Translations under genes and position numbers: made by a program | Assembly: GCA_022766245.1 (NCBI GenBank) | Contig: JALEPL010000014.1 | Span: 1 to 64,000, forward strand | Source: Lachnospiraceae bacterium | Lineage (GTDB): Bacteria > Bacillota > Clostridia > Lachnospirales > Lachnospiraceae | DNA length: 64,000 bases | Direction of reading: 5' to 3' | Notes under the pieces: generated by a model | The model's database searches: none | Told to the model about the DNA's origin: nothing | The model's input: only the letters and a program-made list of their open reading frames with translations | In this document: in pieces, positions 51,028 through 59,880 of the stretch | Layout of the letters: each line of letters opens with the position of its first letter | Position numbering within the stretch: position 1 is the stretch's first letter

Positions 51028-51756
51028 ATGGTTATGGAGGAAAAGGATTTTGCCGAGCTCATCACTGATATCTGTCTGGAGGATGAGGAATTCTGGAAAA
51101 TGACAAGGAAGCACCACTTTTCTGCGGACTATCGTCGCAGGAAGCGGAAAAAGCTACGGGAATTACGACGGCAGAAAAAGGAACAGGGCTATGGCTTCCT
51201 GCCCTTGTACCCGGTGAGGAGGCGTCGGGCTTTTGTGACACTGGTGCTGCTTATGATTCTACTGATGGGAGTGGCCATTACGGCAAAGGAGCTGCGGCTG
51301 AAGTTTATTCAGAATCTGCAGATTCAGGGGCTGGAGGATCATGTGCAGTTTGACTCTAAGGCAAGGGACGAGGAAGTCTCAAGCTTGGATGCTGATGCCG
51401 GTGGGGAAGAGGTGCAGACTTTGGCGGAGGAGATGATTGTTCGTCCTCGGTATGTGCCGGAGGGGTATGAGAGTTGTATAGAGGAGAAACAGATAGTATA
51501 TAATATTTTTCGACAATTGTATCTAGATGATTTCGAAAATTCCATTCGTTATATTCAGACCTGTAACCCGGATGATATGGGTATCTCCACCGATGGGCAG
51601 GAAATGACGGATGTGATGGTAAATGACCGGGAGGGAGTTTTTATATCGGATAACGGTTATAATAATCTGCTCTGGAGCGACGATACCTGCTATTATCTGC
51701 TGACAGGAGTGGTGTCCCAGGAAGAACTTTTACGGATGGCAGAGAGTGTGGAATAA
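51028..51756 (+). CDS. DUF4367 membrane protein, probable anti-sigma partner
   Basis: 242 residues. An N-terminal cytoplasmic part (about 1-65, basic, ADYRRRKRKKLRELRR) is followed by one membrane helix (AFVTLVLLMILLMGVAITA, about 71-90) and an outside DUF4367 domain (about 135-242: RPRYVPEGYESC and the final ELLRMAESVE). Topology fits anti-sigma factors. Start ATG 51028 follows GGGGAG. Cotranscribed with the sigma factor. Confidence 0.8.
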   Translation: MVMEEKDFAELITDICLEDEEFWKMTRKHHFSADYRRRKRKKLRELRRQKKEQGYGFLPLYPVRRRRAFVTLVLLMILLMGVAITAKELRLKFIQNLQIQGLEDHVQFDSKARDEEVSSLDADAGGEEVQTLAEEMIVRPRYVPEGYESCIEEKQIVYNIFRQLYLDDFENSIRYIQTCNPDDMGISTDGQEMTDVMVNDREGVFISDNGYNNLLWSDDTCYYLLTGVVSQEELLRMAESVE

Positions 51757-51843
51757 ATTTTTTTGGGATTTTTTGTCACAAAATGTTGTTTCGCGGATTT
51801 TATTAAGTGACGGAGCAAAATTCTGTCAAAAAATAGAGGAGTG

Positions 51844-51894
51844 ATGAATATGTCATTTTCATCAATGGAATCCTTGGTAGTCGGCGAGGCATGA
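51844..51894 (+). other. Possible 16-codon leader or peptide frame
   Basis: ATG 51844 and ATG 51850 follow AGAGGAGTG and open a short frame ending VVGEA before TGA. It sits between the DUF4367 gene and a terminator. The ribosome binding site is good but the frame is too short to judge; likely incidental. Confidence 0.2.
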
Positions 51895-51911
51895 ATTGTG
51901 AAAAGAAAAAG

Positions 51912-51951
51912 GCTTCGGTACAGACCTAGTGTTTGTGCCGGAGCTCTTTTT
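51912..51951 (+). terminator. Terminator before the wall-polysaccharide operon
   Basis: GCTTCGGTACA and TGTGCCGGAGC pair along 11 positions (two G-U), followed by TCTTTTTG. It ends the sigma-factor unit; the next promoter begins right after it. Confidence 0.8.
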
Positions 51952-51954
51952 GAA

Positions 51955-51983
51955 TTGCGTTTGCCATTTGAAGGGTGTATAAT
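51955..51983 (+). promoter_or_regulatory. Promoter of the wall-polysaccharide assembly operon
   Basis: TTGCGT, 17-bp spacer, TATAAT. Predicted start near 51990, about 25 nt before the GT2 start codon. Confidence 0.65.
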
Positions 51984-52014
51984 AAACAAATACATTTTGT
52001 GAAAGGATGTCAGT

Positions 52015-53637
52015 ATGAAAATCACTCCCTACAATCTGAAAAAGGCAGTTCGATATTTGAAAAACTATGGTTTTCGGGAGTTTTGGATAAGACTTCGGGA
52101 AAAGGGAGAGCCGGAGAATATCTCTTATGAGGACTACCGACAGAAGATGGTGGTTTCGGAGGAAGCGCTGGCGGCGCAGAGAAAACAGGCGGACCGATGG
52201 AAAGAAAAGCCACTGCTTAGTTGCGTGATCCTTGTCTCATCCCGGGAGACATCTCTGGGGGAAACATGGGAGGAACAGATGAAGCGGCAGTCCTATGCAA
52301 GCTGGGAGCTTTTGCTGGCAGATACTCCGGATGAGGGAATCGAACAGGCGAAGGGTGACTATCTGGTTTTCGTAGACGAGGGAGATTCGCTGGCACCCGA
52401 AGCACTCTATGAACTGGCAGTTGCGATCCGGGAGCCGAACCGGGTGCGGCAGTCAGGTGTACATTGGCAGCGTTCGGAAGGAAAACCTGATTTGCTCTAT
52501 ACAGATGAGGATTGTCAGAACAGAGCAGGACTGTTTAAGCCGGACTATGATCCTGAGTGGTTGGCACAGGAATGCTATATGAAGCATCTGTGCTGTGTGC
52601 GAAGAGAAATCGCTCAGGAATGCAGCGAGCCGGGAATGAATCTGGAGTCTCTGGTCCGGGCGGTGGCAGCATCGGTGCCGGCGGAGAAGATTTTTCATAT
52701 TCCCAAGGTGCTCTATCACTGCGCAATGCCCTACCGGATGCAGCTGGGACAGGCAGAGGACAGACCGGTGGTGGCGGATACACCGCTGATTTCCATTATT
52801 ATTCCAAACAAGGATGAGATGGATACATTAAGGACATGTATCGAGTCTGTGAAGCGCAGCAGCTACCCGGCTTATGAGATAATCATTGTGGAGAACAACA
52901 GCACCCGGCAGGATACCTTTGACTATTATGAAGAACTGCAGTCAAAGAATCATAACATTTCTGTGGTAACCTGCAAGCTGGAACAGGGATTTAATTATTC
53001 TTTTCTTAATAATTACGGAGTATCTTTCGCAAAAGGAAAATATTTGGTATTCTTAAATAATGATATTGAAATAATAACAACAGACTGGCTGGAACGAATG
53101 TATGCACAGTGCAGTAGGATGGATGTAGCTGCCTGCGGTGCCAGACTGTATTATCCCGACGATACCATCCAGCATGCGGGAATCATGGTGGCGGTGGGTG
53201 GTCATGCCCGGGGAATCGGTGCGAATATGTGTCTGGGAATGCCCCGTCAGGAGTGTGGCTATATGGGACGGGCAGCACGGCGGCAGAGTATGAGTGCGGT
53301 GACGGCAGCCTGTATGATGATGCGGACCGAGGTGTTTCATCAGGTGGGAGGCTTCACAGAGGAGCTGGCTGTAGCTTTTAATGATGTGGACTTATGTCTG
53401 AAAGTGCGGAAAGCGGGATATCGTATAGTCTACGAACCGGCAGTGGAGGCCTATCATTACGAGTCAAAGTCCAGAGGACAGGAGGACACGCCGGAGAAGG
53501 TTCGCAGATTTCAGCAGGAGATTGAATATATGAGAACTACGTGGAATGATATTATGCGGGAAGGGGATCCCTATTATAATCCGAATCTGACCCGTGTTCG
53601 TTCAGATTATTCATTAGGAGGAATTAGTCAGAAATGA
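52015..53637 (+). CDS. Tandem GT2 glycosyltransferase with reduced first domain
   Basis: 540 residues, start behind GAAAGGATG. A first GT2-like domain (about 65-240) is shortened: it keeps LSCVILVSS, a YTDEDC motif and FVDEGDSL but lacks a clear metal triad. The second domain (about 260-525) is complete, with LISIIIPNKDEMDTL, VENNSTRQD, FLNNDIEI and FNDVDLCLKVRKAGY, and ends YHYESKSRGQED. It closely parallels the C-terminal half of the 811-residue GT2 at 15198. Probably one active transferase plus an accessory domain. The next gene overlaps by 4 bp. Confidence 0.85.
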   Translation: MKITPYNLKKAVRYLKNYGFREFWIRLREKGEPENISYEDYRQKMVVSEEALAAQRKQADRWKEKPLLSCVILVSSRETSLGETWEEQMKRQSYASWELLLADTPDEGIEQAKGDYLVFVDEGDSLAPEALYELAVAIREPNRVRQSGVHWQRSEGKPDLLYTDEDCQNRAGLFKPDYDPEWLAQECYMKHLCCVRREIAQECSEPGMNLESLVRAVAASVPAEKIFHIPKVLYHCAMPYRMQLGQAEDRPVVADTPLISIIIPNKDEMDTLRTCIESVKRSSYPAYEIIIVENNSTRQDTFDYYEELQSKNHNISVVTCKLEQGFNYSFLNNYGVSFAKGKYLVFLNNDIEIITTDWLERMYAQCSRMDVAACGARLYYPDDTIQHAGIMVAVGGHARGIGANMCLGMPRQECGYMGRAARRQSMSAVTAACMMMRTEVFHQVGGFTEELAVAFNDVDLCLKVRKAGYRIVYEPAVEAYHYESKSRGQEDTPEKVRRFQQEIEYMRTTWNDIMREGDPYYNPNLTRVRSDYSLGGISQK

Positions 53638-54947
53638 AAATAAAAAAGAGATGGATCGTTTTACTGGTACTGGCTGCGGTGGCAGCTGTGGTGGCAGCGG
53701 TGATCTGTTATCGAAAAAGTCTGGAAAAGGACGAGCTGTATGTATATCTTGTGACGACAGCGCAGACAGAAAATCAGAATAAAAATATTTGTATGGGAGG
53801 GGATGCCAATGCGCCGCTGACTGAGCAGGGTGTGCAGCAGGCAAAGGAACTGGGCCTGGGGCTGATGAACGTGAAGTTTTCCAGTGTGTACTGCAGCAGT
53901 ACAGACCGGGCCGGGGACACGGCATACTATATATTAAAGGAGTGTGGTCAGGAGAAACTCAGTATCAATCGGGAGCAGAATCTGCGGGATATTCTTCTGG
54001 GTGACGCTGAGGGACTTACCATGGACCAGATTGGAAACCTGTATGGAGATATCTTTGGCGATGTGACGGACGAGAACTTTGTTTCGCCTGCCGGTGGGGA
54101 GAGTGCTTATGCATTTGCCAATCGTTTCGGTGCGACTTTCATGCAGGTGATTGAGAAAAAAGCTTCCTCAGGCGGGAATATGCTGGTGGTGGCGGAGGAT
54201 TCCGTGATTTATTATCTGAGGCAGCAGTTCCCGGCAGTGGTGGGAAATCATACTCTGGAGGAAGGCAGTGTCTGTGTGCTCCATTATGAGGAGGGCAAAA
54301 TGACGCTGGAGTCCTTTAATGATACCACTTATCTGGTCAAAGGTCAGAATATGGCAAATACGATTCCGAAGCTTCAGATTGATATCATTGCAAATCCTAC
54401 CACGGTACATCAGCAGGCAGGTCTTTTGGAAGGAAGCACGGATTCTGCTCTGAGTGGCAGTGGTATTGAGGATTTAAAGAGTCTGTCTTCGAAACTTTTT
54501 CTGGGGAATGTGCTGGCAGTATACTGCAGTAGTATGGATCGTGCAGCGGAGACGGAGAGCTGTATCATTAAGGATGATGATATGAAAATCACATATACGT
54601 CTAAGCTGGACGAGATGGATTTTGGAGATATGGAATCCGCAAGCATGGTGGAACTGGAAATCATGTATCCCTCTGAGATGGAGCTGCTGAATTCCGGAGA
54701 AAACTATGGAAAGCTGCAGGCACCGGGTGGAGAGAGCGGTGCGGTGGCTGCATACCGGATGCATAGTGCATTGGAAGATGTTGTGGAAGAGTATGAGTAT
54801 TCCGGCGGCAAGGTAGTGGTATTTACCCATCCCTATATTCTTACGGCATTTATGAATACATATTTTCCGGGGGAAAGCTGCAGGGAAGAGGGTAGTGTCC
54901 GTTGGATATCCATGGAGTATGAACAGGATTTTAGGATTTTGGAGTAA
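53634..54947 (+). CDS. Membrane-anchored tandem histidine-phosphatase-fold protein lacking RHG motifs
   Basis: 437 residues. One N-terminal membrane helix (about 7-26), then two phosphoglycerate-mutase-like domains (about 35-235 and 245-437) outside. In domain 1 the canonical L-V-R-H-G-x-T reads LVTTAQTE (residues 39-46) and the late histidine is replaced (LVVAEDS). In domain 2 the first motif reads IIANPTT, while the late motif keeps His (VVFTHPY). Other family features are retained: LTEQGVQQAKELG, VYCSSTDRAGDTA, PGGES. Without the nucleophilic His it is unlikely to be a phosphatase; it may bind phosphorylated glycan or a partner (inference). It overlaps the GT2 gene by 4 bp. Confidence 0.82.
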   Translation: MKIKKRWIVLLVLAAVAAVVAAVICYRKSLEKDELYVYLVTTAQTENQNKNICMGGDANAPLTEQGVQQAKELGLGLMNVKFSSVYCSSTDRAGDTAYYILKECGQEKLSINREQNLRDILLGDAEGLTMDQIGNLYGDIFGDVTDENFVSPAGGESAYAFANRFGATFMQVIEKKASSGGNMLVVAEDSVIYYLRQQFPAVVGNHTLEEGSVCVLHYEEGKMTLESFNDTTYLVKGQNMANTIPKLQIDIIANPTTVHQQAGLLEGSTDSALSGSGIEDLKSLSSKLFLGNVLAVYCSSMDRAAETESCIIKDDDMKITYTSKLDEMDFGDMESASMVELEIMYPSEMELLNSGENYGKLQAPGGESGAVAAYRMHSALEDVVEEYEYSGGKVVVFTHPYILTAFMNTYFPGESCREEGSVRWISMEYEQDFRILE

Positions 54948-54953
54948 CGTAGT

Positions 54954-55154
54954 ATGATGAAGGTATATATTTGTCCGGAATGTGGATGGATCAGAACCGT
55001 ATCCCGGAGAAAAGATGTGGAATGTTTTAAGTGTGGGAATCCGCAGATGACTATGGCACGCATTACATACGAGAAGTATGGCAACATGACGGAGTCTGAA
55101 CGGGAGGATTATGCCAAGAGCTGGCTGTACATTCACCGCAAGGATGTAAGATGA
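54954..55154 (+). CDS. Small zinc-ribbon protein
   Basis: 66 residues. Two CxxC knuckles, CPEC near residue 7 and CFKCG near residue 24, make a rubredoxin-like zinc ribbon. The C-terminal half is helical (ESEREDYAKSWLYIHRKD). It starts 6 bp after the pseudo-phosphatase gene; ATG 54957 is equally possible. Probably structural or regulatory; no precise function known. Confidence 0.75.
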   Translation: MMKVYICPECGWIRTVSRRKDVECFKCGNPQMTMARITYEKYGNMTESEREDYAKSWLYIHRKDVR

Positions 55155-55189
55155 CCCGGATCTGACAGGGAGAAAGTATAAGGGGTATT

Positions 55190-56599
55190 ATGTATAAAAA
55201 GGAACAGAAAAGTTGGATAAAACATCTGGACTTCACGATTCTGGATATGTTGTGCCTTGAGCTGGCTTATGGTCTGGCATATTTGATTCGACTGGGTGTG
55301 AAGAACCAGTATATGAATGAGCAGTATCTGCGTCTGGCTGTGGTACTTTTGATGCTGGATGTCTGTGTGGTGTTTTTCAGTGAGTCCTATAAGGGAATTC
55401 TGCGGAGAAATAATTCCCAGGAGCTGAAATGTGTACTGGTGCATACCAGTGTGATTTTTGCCGGTATGGTGGTCTATATGTATCTGATTCAGCGTTCCAT
55501 CATTTTTTCCAGACAGCTGATGTTCATTTACTGGGCATTATCCATCGTGTTTGAGTTCATCGGGCGATCGGCACTGAAGGTGATTCTGAAACGAAAGATG
55601 ATGAACAGCAAGCGGCTGGAGTCTCTGGTGGTGGTGACCACGGAGGAACTGGTGGAGTCTTGTCTGCAGGAGTTTGATAATTTGCCTTACCGGGAGTTTG
55701 TAGTTACCGGTGTAGTGGTTGTGGATGCCATGCGAAAAGGAGAGACAATACGGGGCATTCCGGTGGTAGCCAATGCAGATGATTTCTTTGAGTATGTGCG
55801 GACTAATGTGGTGGACGAGGTGTTCATCAATGGAAATAGCATTGCCAGCAGTCAGGCTCTGGCGGATGACCTTCTGGAGATGGGAATCACGGTGCATTTT
55901 AATCTGGTTCATGAGTCAAAGCTCACGCCGAACCGTGTGATAGGAAAATGTGGAAAATATCTGGTGCTGACGTCCAGTATGTGTATTGCCAGCCCCAGAC
56001 AGCTTTTTTTCAAACGCTGCATCGACATTTTGGCGGGAATTGTGGGACTGGTATTTACCGGACTGGCTTTTGTAATCTTTGCACCATTGATTAAGCTTCA
56101 GTCGCCCGGACCGGTATTTTTCTCCCAGATTCGTGTGGGAAAAAATGGCCGTAAGTTTCGATTTTACAAGTTCCGTTCCATGAATGTGAATGCAGAGGAA
56201 CAGAAACAGGAGCTGATGGATCAAAACGAGATGTCCGGCCACATGTTTAAGATGAAGGATGATCCAAGAATTTTTCCTGTGGGAAAATTTATGAGAAAGT
56301 TCTCCATCGATGAACTGCCTCAGTTTTGGAATATTTTAAAGGGTGACATGAGTCTGGTGGGAACCAGACCACCCACCGAGGAGGAGTTCGCTTCCTATGA
56401 GGCACATCACAAGGCGCGTCTGGGCATCAAGCCGGGACTGACCGGTATGTGGCAGGTTAGCGGCCGCAGCGACATTCAGGATTTTGAGGAAGTGGTAGAA
56501 CTGGACACTTACTACATTGTAAATTGGTCACTGTTTTTGGATTTTAAGATTATTTTTAAGACGTTACAGGTGGTAGTTTCTGGAAAAGGATCGGAGTAG
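55190..56599 (+). CDS. Polyprenyl-phosphate hexose-1-phosphate transferase (initiating enzyme)
   Basis: 469 residues. Four or five N-terminal membrane helices (to about 120), a Rossmann-like cytoplasmic part (about 145-265), and the C-terminal bacterial sugar transferase domain from about 275: KRCIDILAGIVGLV, SPGPVFFSQIRVGKNGRKF, FYKFRSM, FSIDELPQFWNILKGDMSLV and GTRPPTEEE. These are hallmarks of WcaJ/CpsE-type enzymes that start a repeat unit by moving hexose-1-phosphate to undecaprenyl phosphate. It fixes the role of this operon as assembly of a lipid-linked surface polysaccharide. GTATAAGG precedes the ATG. Confidence 0.93.
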   Translation: MYKKEQKSWIKHLDFTILDMLCLELAYGLAYLIRLGVKNQYMNEQYLRLAVVLLMLDVCVVFFSESYKGILRRNNSQELKCVLVHTSVIFAGMVVYMYLIQRSIIFSRQLMFIYWALSIVFEFIGRSALKVILKRKMMNSKRLESLVVVTTEELVESCLQEFDNLPYREFVVTGVVVVDAMRKGETIRGIPVVANADDFFEYVRTNVVDEVFINGNSIASSQALADDLLEMGITVHFNLVHESKLTPNRVIGKCGKYLVLTSSMCIASPRQLFFKRCIDILAGIVGLVFTGLAFVIFAPLIKLQSPGPVFFSQIRVGKNGRKFRFYKFRSMNVNAEEQKQELMDQNEMSGHMFKMKDDPRIFPVGKFMRKFSIDELPQFWNILKGDMSLVGTRPPTEEEFASYEAHHKARLGIKPGLTGMWQVSGRSDIQDFEEVVELDTYYIVNWSLFLDFKIIFKTLQVVVSGKGSE

Positions 56600-56600
56600 C

Positions 56601-58085
56601 ATGGGAATTGGCAATAAAGTGCATTATCTGCTGGGGCTGGTGCAAAAGCATGGCCTTACTGGTCTGGTGGTAAAGTTTCTGGAGCGAAGAAATGACCGGG
56701 AGGATCAGGAATATCAGAAAAACTGGCAGAGTGAGTCGTTACAGCGGGAAGAGTGGGAGTGCCAGCGCAAGGCTGTTTTTCCCCAAATGCCATTGATTTC
56801 TGTGGTGGTTCCTGCCTATGAGACACCGGAGCCTTTTTTGCGCTCACTGGTGGAGTCTTTGCAGCAGCAGACTTATGGGAACTGGCAGCTGTGTGTGGGA
56901 GACGGCAGCGTTTCTGACAAGGTGCAGCAGGTTTTAGCATCACTGCAGGAGTTGGATGACAGGATTTGTTTTTGTCATGTAAAAAATGGCGGCATTTCTG
57001 AGAATACGAATGCGGCGTTGAAACTGGTACGGGGAAGTTATGTAGGTTTCATGGATCATGATGACTGTCTGACAGAGGACGCACTGTATGAGGTGGTGCG
57101 TGTCCTGAATGAGAATCCCGACTGTCAGGTGCTCTATACAGATGAGGATAAAATTGACGCTTCCGGGGAACATCATTTCAGGCCTCACCGGAAGACGGAC
57201 TATAATCCAGAACTGCTGCGACATTATAACTATGTCTGTCATTTTGTGGTGGTGGAAAAGATGCTGTTGGATCAAGTAGGTGGCCTGCGCAGTGCATATG
57301 ACGGCTCGCAGGATTATGATCTGCTCCTTCGCCTGTCAGAACGGGTTCGGCGGTTTTACCATATTGACCGCATTCTGTACCACTGGCGCGCCCATGAGCA
57401 GTCCACGGCAGGCAGCTCGCTCTCGAAGGACTATGCCTACGAAGCCGGGCAGCGTGCGCTGGATGACTACATGAAGAGACGTGGCATTCCGGCGCAGGTG
57501 CGTGCAAAAAAGGGGCGGCAGAGCTATACTGTGCATTATCTTCCCGCTTCTTGCAGTTTTCCGGTGTTGAATTTAAGAGACAAAAGTCAATGGAAAACTC
57601 TCACCGGAAACTCTGCTGGCGGGGAATATGTGCTGCTCTACGATGGCACATTGATAAAGCGTCCGGGTGACGGGGTGCAGCGGGAACTGTTTGGATATAC
57701 CCTTGTGGGAAAGGTGGGAATGGTGGGCGTGCGGTTTTCCTCTCACGGAAAATTATTATCCTCTGGCTATCAACTGGATTCCGATGGCCGATTACAGCCA
57801 CAGTTTGCCGGTCTTCCGGTAAAATTTCACGGTCCTTTCGACCGGGCAGTGATTCCTCAGAATGTGACAGCCCTTCCCCTGACCTGTGTATTGCTTAATA
57901 CAAGATTCCTGCCCGTGCTCGTGGATTTGATATCTGCGTATTCCAAGACCGGGGTCGGACACCCCCAAGACGCCTCCCCATGGGGGGACATGGATCTCGC
58001 CCTCGCCTTGGCTGACCAAATCCGCCAGGCGGGCTACACGGTAGTGCTGGACGCAGACCAGACCTTGGACTGCAGGGTTGTGTGA
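56601..58085 (+). CDS. GT2 glycosyltransferase with degenerate second domain
   Basis: 494 residues, start 2 bp after the sugar transferase stop. The first domain (about 55-300) is complete: ISVVVPAYETPEPFL, GDGSVSD, FMDHDDCL and YTDEDK, with RFYHIDRILYHWRAHEQST. The C-terminal ~180 residues sit where the sister proteins (15198 and 52015) have a second GT2, but lack the N-N-D triad and the FND.D region, keeping only fragments (GMVGVRF, SSGYQLDSDG). It may be inactive as a transferase and serve for binding. Directly behind the stop begins the large palindrome at 58088. Confidence 0.85.
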   Translation: MGIGNKVHYLLGLVQKHGLTGLVVKFLERRNDREDQEYQKNWQSESLQREEWECQRKAVFPQMPLISVVVPAYETPEPFLRSLVESLQQQTYGNWQLCVGDGSVSDKVQQVLASLQELDDRICFCHVKNGGISENTNAALKLVRGSYVGFMDHDDCLTEDALYEVVRVLNENPDCQVLYTDEDKIDASGEHHFRPHRKTDYNPELLRHYNYVCHFVVVEKMLLDQVGGLRSAYDGSQDYDLLLRLSERVRRFYHIDRILYHWRAHEQSTAGSSLSKDYAYEAGQRALDDYMKRRGIPAQVRAKKGRQSYTVHYLPASCSFPVLNLRDKSQWKTLTGNSAGGEYVLLYDGTLIKRPGDGVQRELFGYTLVGKVGMVGVRFSSHGKLLSSGYQLDSDGRLQPQFAGLPVKFHGPFDRAVIPQNVTALPLTCVLLNTRFLPVLVDLISAYSKTGVGHPQDASPWGDMDLALALADQIRQAGYTVVLDADQTLDCRVV

Positions 58086-58087
58086 GC

Positions 58088-58636
58088 CGATTCATTGTGA
58101 ATAATTCCTAGTGGCTTGCTCTTGTCAAGGCCTATCACATTCACTCCACAACTCGCTCTCCGTGTTAAAATTTCTCCCAACGGGATTTTTACGTTTATTT
58201 GATGTTTCTTTGTTTGCATTTTTCCGAGCGATATTTCCAACGCCCTTCGTGGTCATGGTCAGATTGCCTGTGCACCTTAAAGTAAATCGTGCAGTCGTTG
58301 CGCATCCGCCCAATAGGCGAACGGCGGGGAAGCGCACAGGATGTGCGCTAAGGAAAGATTTAAGCCATGGATGGCGGTTCTTTCCGCCCCGCCGTGATGC
58401 TCTCGTAGAGTGGGCGGATGCTTACGAATGCTAGATTTACGATCTTGTGTGCACAGGTAACTGCCATGACCCGAAGAGGCGGGAAATAATCGCACTCACC
58501 AAATGCAAAGTCGAAACATCTGACGTAAAAATCCCTACCTTGGGGAAATTTTTAACCCGGTGGCGAAAAGTTGTGTCATGAATGTGATAGGCATTGCCAA
58601 TTAGCAAGCCTCTTGCAACGATTCACAATGAATCGT
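58088..58636 (+). repeat. Giant imperfect palindrome, MITE-like
   Basis: The ~550 bp between the GT2 and the rhamnosyltransferase gene fold back on themselves. Left-arm blocks CGATTCATTGTGAAT, GGCTTGCT, GCCTATCACATTCA, GGGATTTTTACGT, GATGTTTC and GCCTGTGCAC return in reverse complement, in order, on the right arm, and both arms carry CATCCGCCCA near the centre. The tip (58331-58349) is a perfect AGCGCACA-GGA-TGTGCGCT hairpin. The arms are about 250 bp each with scattered mismatches. Open frames in it are by-products of the symmetry. It resembles a miniature inverted-repeat element; no transposase is present. It fills the intergenic space. Confidence 0.75.
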
Positions 58637-58684
58637 TTCCATAACTGTGGTACAATTGGTATCGGTGAAAGGAACTATGAGAAG

Positions 58685-59851
58685 ATGAAGGATATTTTTA
58701 TAATTGGAAGCAAGGGAATTCCGGCTCGCTACGGAGGCTTCGAGACCTTTGTGGAGAAGCTGACCCGAGGACAGCAAAGCCCGGAAATATGTTATCATGT
58801 AGCCTGCATGGAAGACACTGAGCGGGAGTTTGTCTACAATGGAGCCAAGTGCTTTTCAATCAAGCCACTGCCCATCGGCCCGGCAAAAGCCGTATGCTAT
58901 GATCTGGCAGCATTTTGTCGGTGTTTAAAGCAAATCCGCCGGGAACAGATGAAGAATCCGGTGGTGTATGTGCTGGCCTGTCGAATCGGTCCCTTTACCG
59001 GATATTTGAAAAGAAAACTAAAACGACTGGGAGGAACTCTGTATGTAAACCCGGATGGACATGAGTTCAAACGGGCCAAATGGAATCGCTTCATTCGTGC
59101 CTACTGGCGTTTTTCTGAGCGGCTTATGGTGAAACATGCAGATCAAATGATTTGTGATTCAAAGAATATGGAGCAGTATATTCGCACAGAATATCAGTGT
59201 TATGACCCGAAGACATCCTTTATCGCCTATGGCACTGATGTGAAAGAAAACTGTCAAGCAACGAAAGCGGTGAAGGAATGGCTGCAAAAACATGGGCTGC
59301 GGGAGGACGGTTATTATCTGGTGGTGGGGCGTTTTGTTCCGGAAAATAACTACGAAACCATGATACGGGAGTTCATGGCATCGGATACTACCTGCCAGCT
59401 GGTTCTGATTACGAATGTGGAGAAAAATGATTTCTACCGGCAGCTGCAGGAGGAGACCCGGTTTGATCGGGATCCCCGGGTTAAGTTCGTGGGAACCGTG
59501 TATGACGAGAATCTTTTGATACAGATTCGTTGTCTGGCCAGAGGATATCTCCACGGACATGAGGTGGGCGGAACGAACCCGTCTCTGCTGGAAGCACTGG
59601 GAACCACGGAGGTGAATCTGCTGCTGGATGTGGGATTCAACCGGGAAGTAGGCGAGGAGGGTGCCTTGTACTGGACGAAAGAGCAGGGCTCCCTGCGTGG
59701 GTTGCTGCATCAGGTGGATGAGATGAATGAACAGGACAGACAGCATCTGGCGAAGGTGGCAAAAGAACGTATGCGCAGTTGTTATAGCTGGGAGTTTATC
59801 GTGGAGCAGTATGAGAAACTGTTTCTTGGCACAGGAGAAGCACAGCATTGA
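58685..59851 (+). CDS. Rhamnosyltransferase, RgpA-like (DUF1972 + GT4)
   Basis: 388 residues from ATG 58685 (AAAGGA upstream); the frame is open further back but that part lies in the palindrome. The N-terminal DUF1972 segment starts IFIIGSKGIPARYGGFETFV, as in RgpA/Cps2T-type beta-1,4-rhamnosyltransferases. NPDGHEFKRAKW, ICDSKNMEQYI, and the GT4-type C-terminal ARGYLHGHEVGGTNPSLLEA bind the nucleotide sugar. It probably adds the first rhamnose to the lipid-linked primer (family knowledge). Confidence 0.9.
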   Translation: MKDIFIIGSKGIPARYGGFETFVEKLTRGQQSPEICYHVACMEDTEREFVYNGAKCFSIKPLPIGPAKAVCYDLAAFCRCLKQIRREQMKNPVVYVLACRIGPFTGYLKRKLKRLGGTLYVNPDGHEFKRAKWNRFIRAYWRFSERLMVKHADQMICDSKNMEQYIRTEYQCYDPKTSFIAYGTDVKENCQATKAVKEWLQKHGLREDGYYLVVGRFVPENNYETMIREFMASDTTCQLVLITNVEKNDFYRQLQEETRFDRDPRVKFVGTVYDENLLIQIRCLARGYLHGHEVGGTNPSLLEALGTTEVNLLLDVGFNREVGEEGALYWTKEQGSLRGLLHQVDEMNEQDRQHLAKVAKERMRSCYSWEFIVEQYEKLFLGTGEAQH

Positions 59852-59880
59852 GAACACGGAATCAGGAAGGATCGAAGCTT

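Noticed and set aside
51844-51894. RiPP precursor peptide ending VVGEA
   Set aside because: Only 16 codons and no modification or export genes adjacent; listed only as a possible frame.
58111-58434. 107-codon frame MACSCQGLSH... in the palindrome
   Set aside because: It spans the palindrome and its mirror frames exist on the - strand; no start context. Explained by the inverted repeat.
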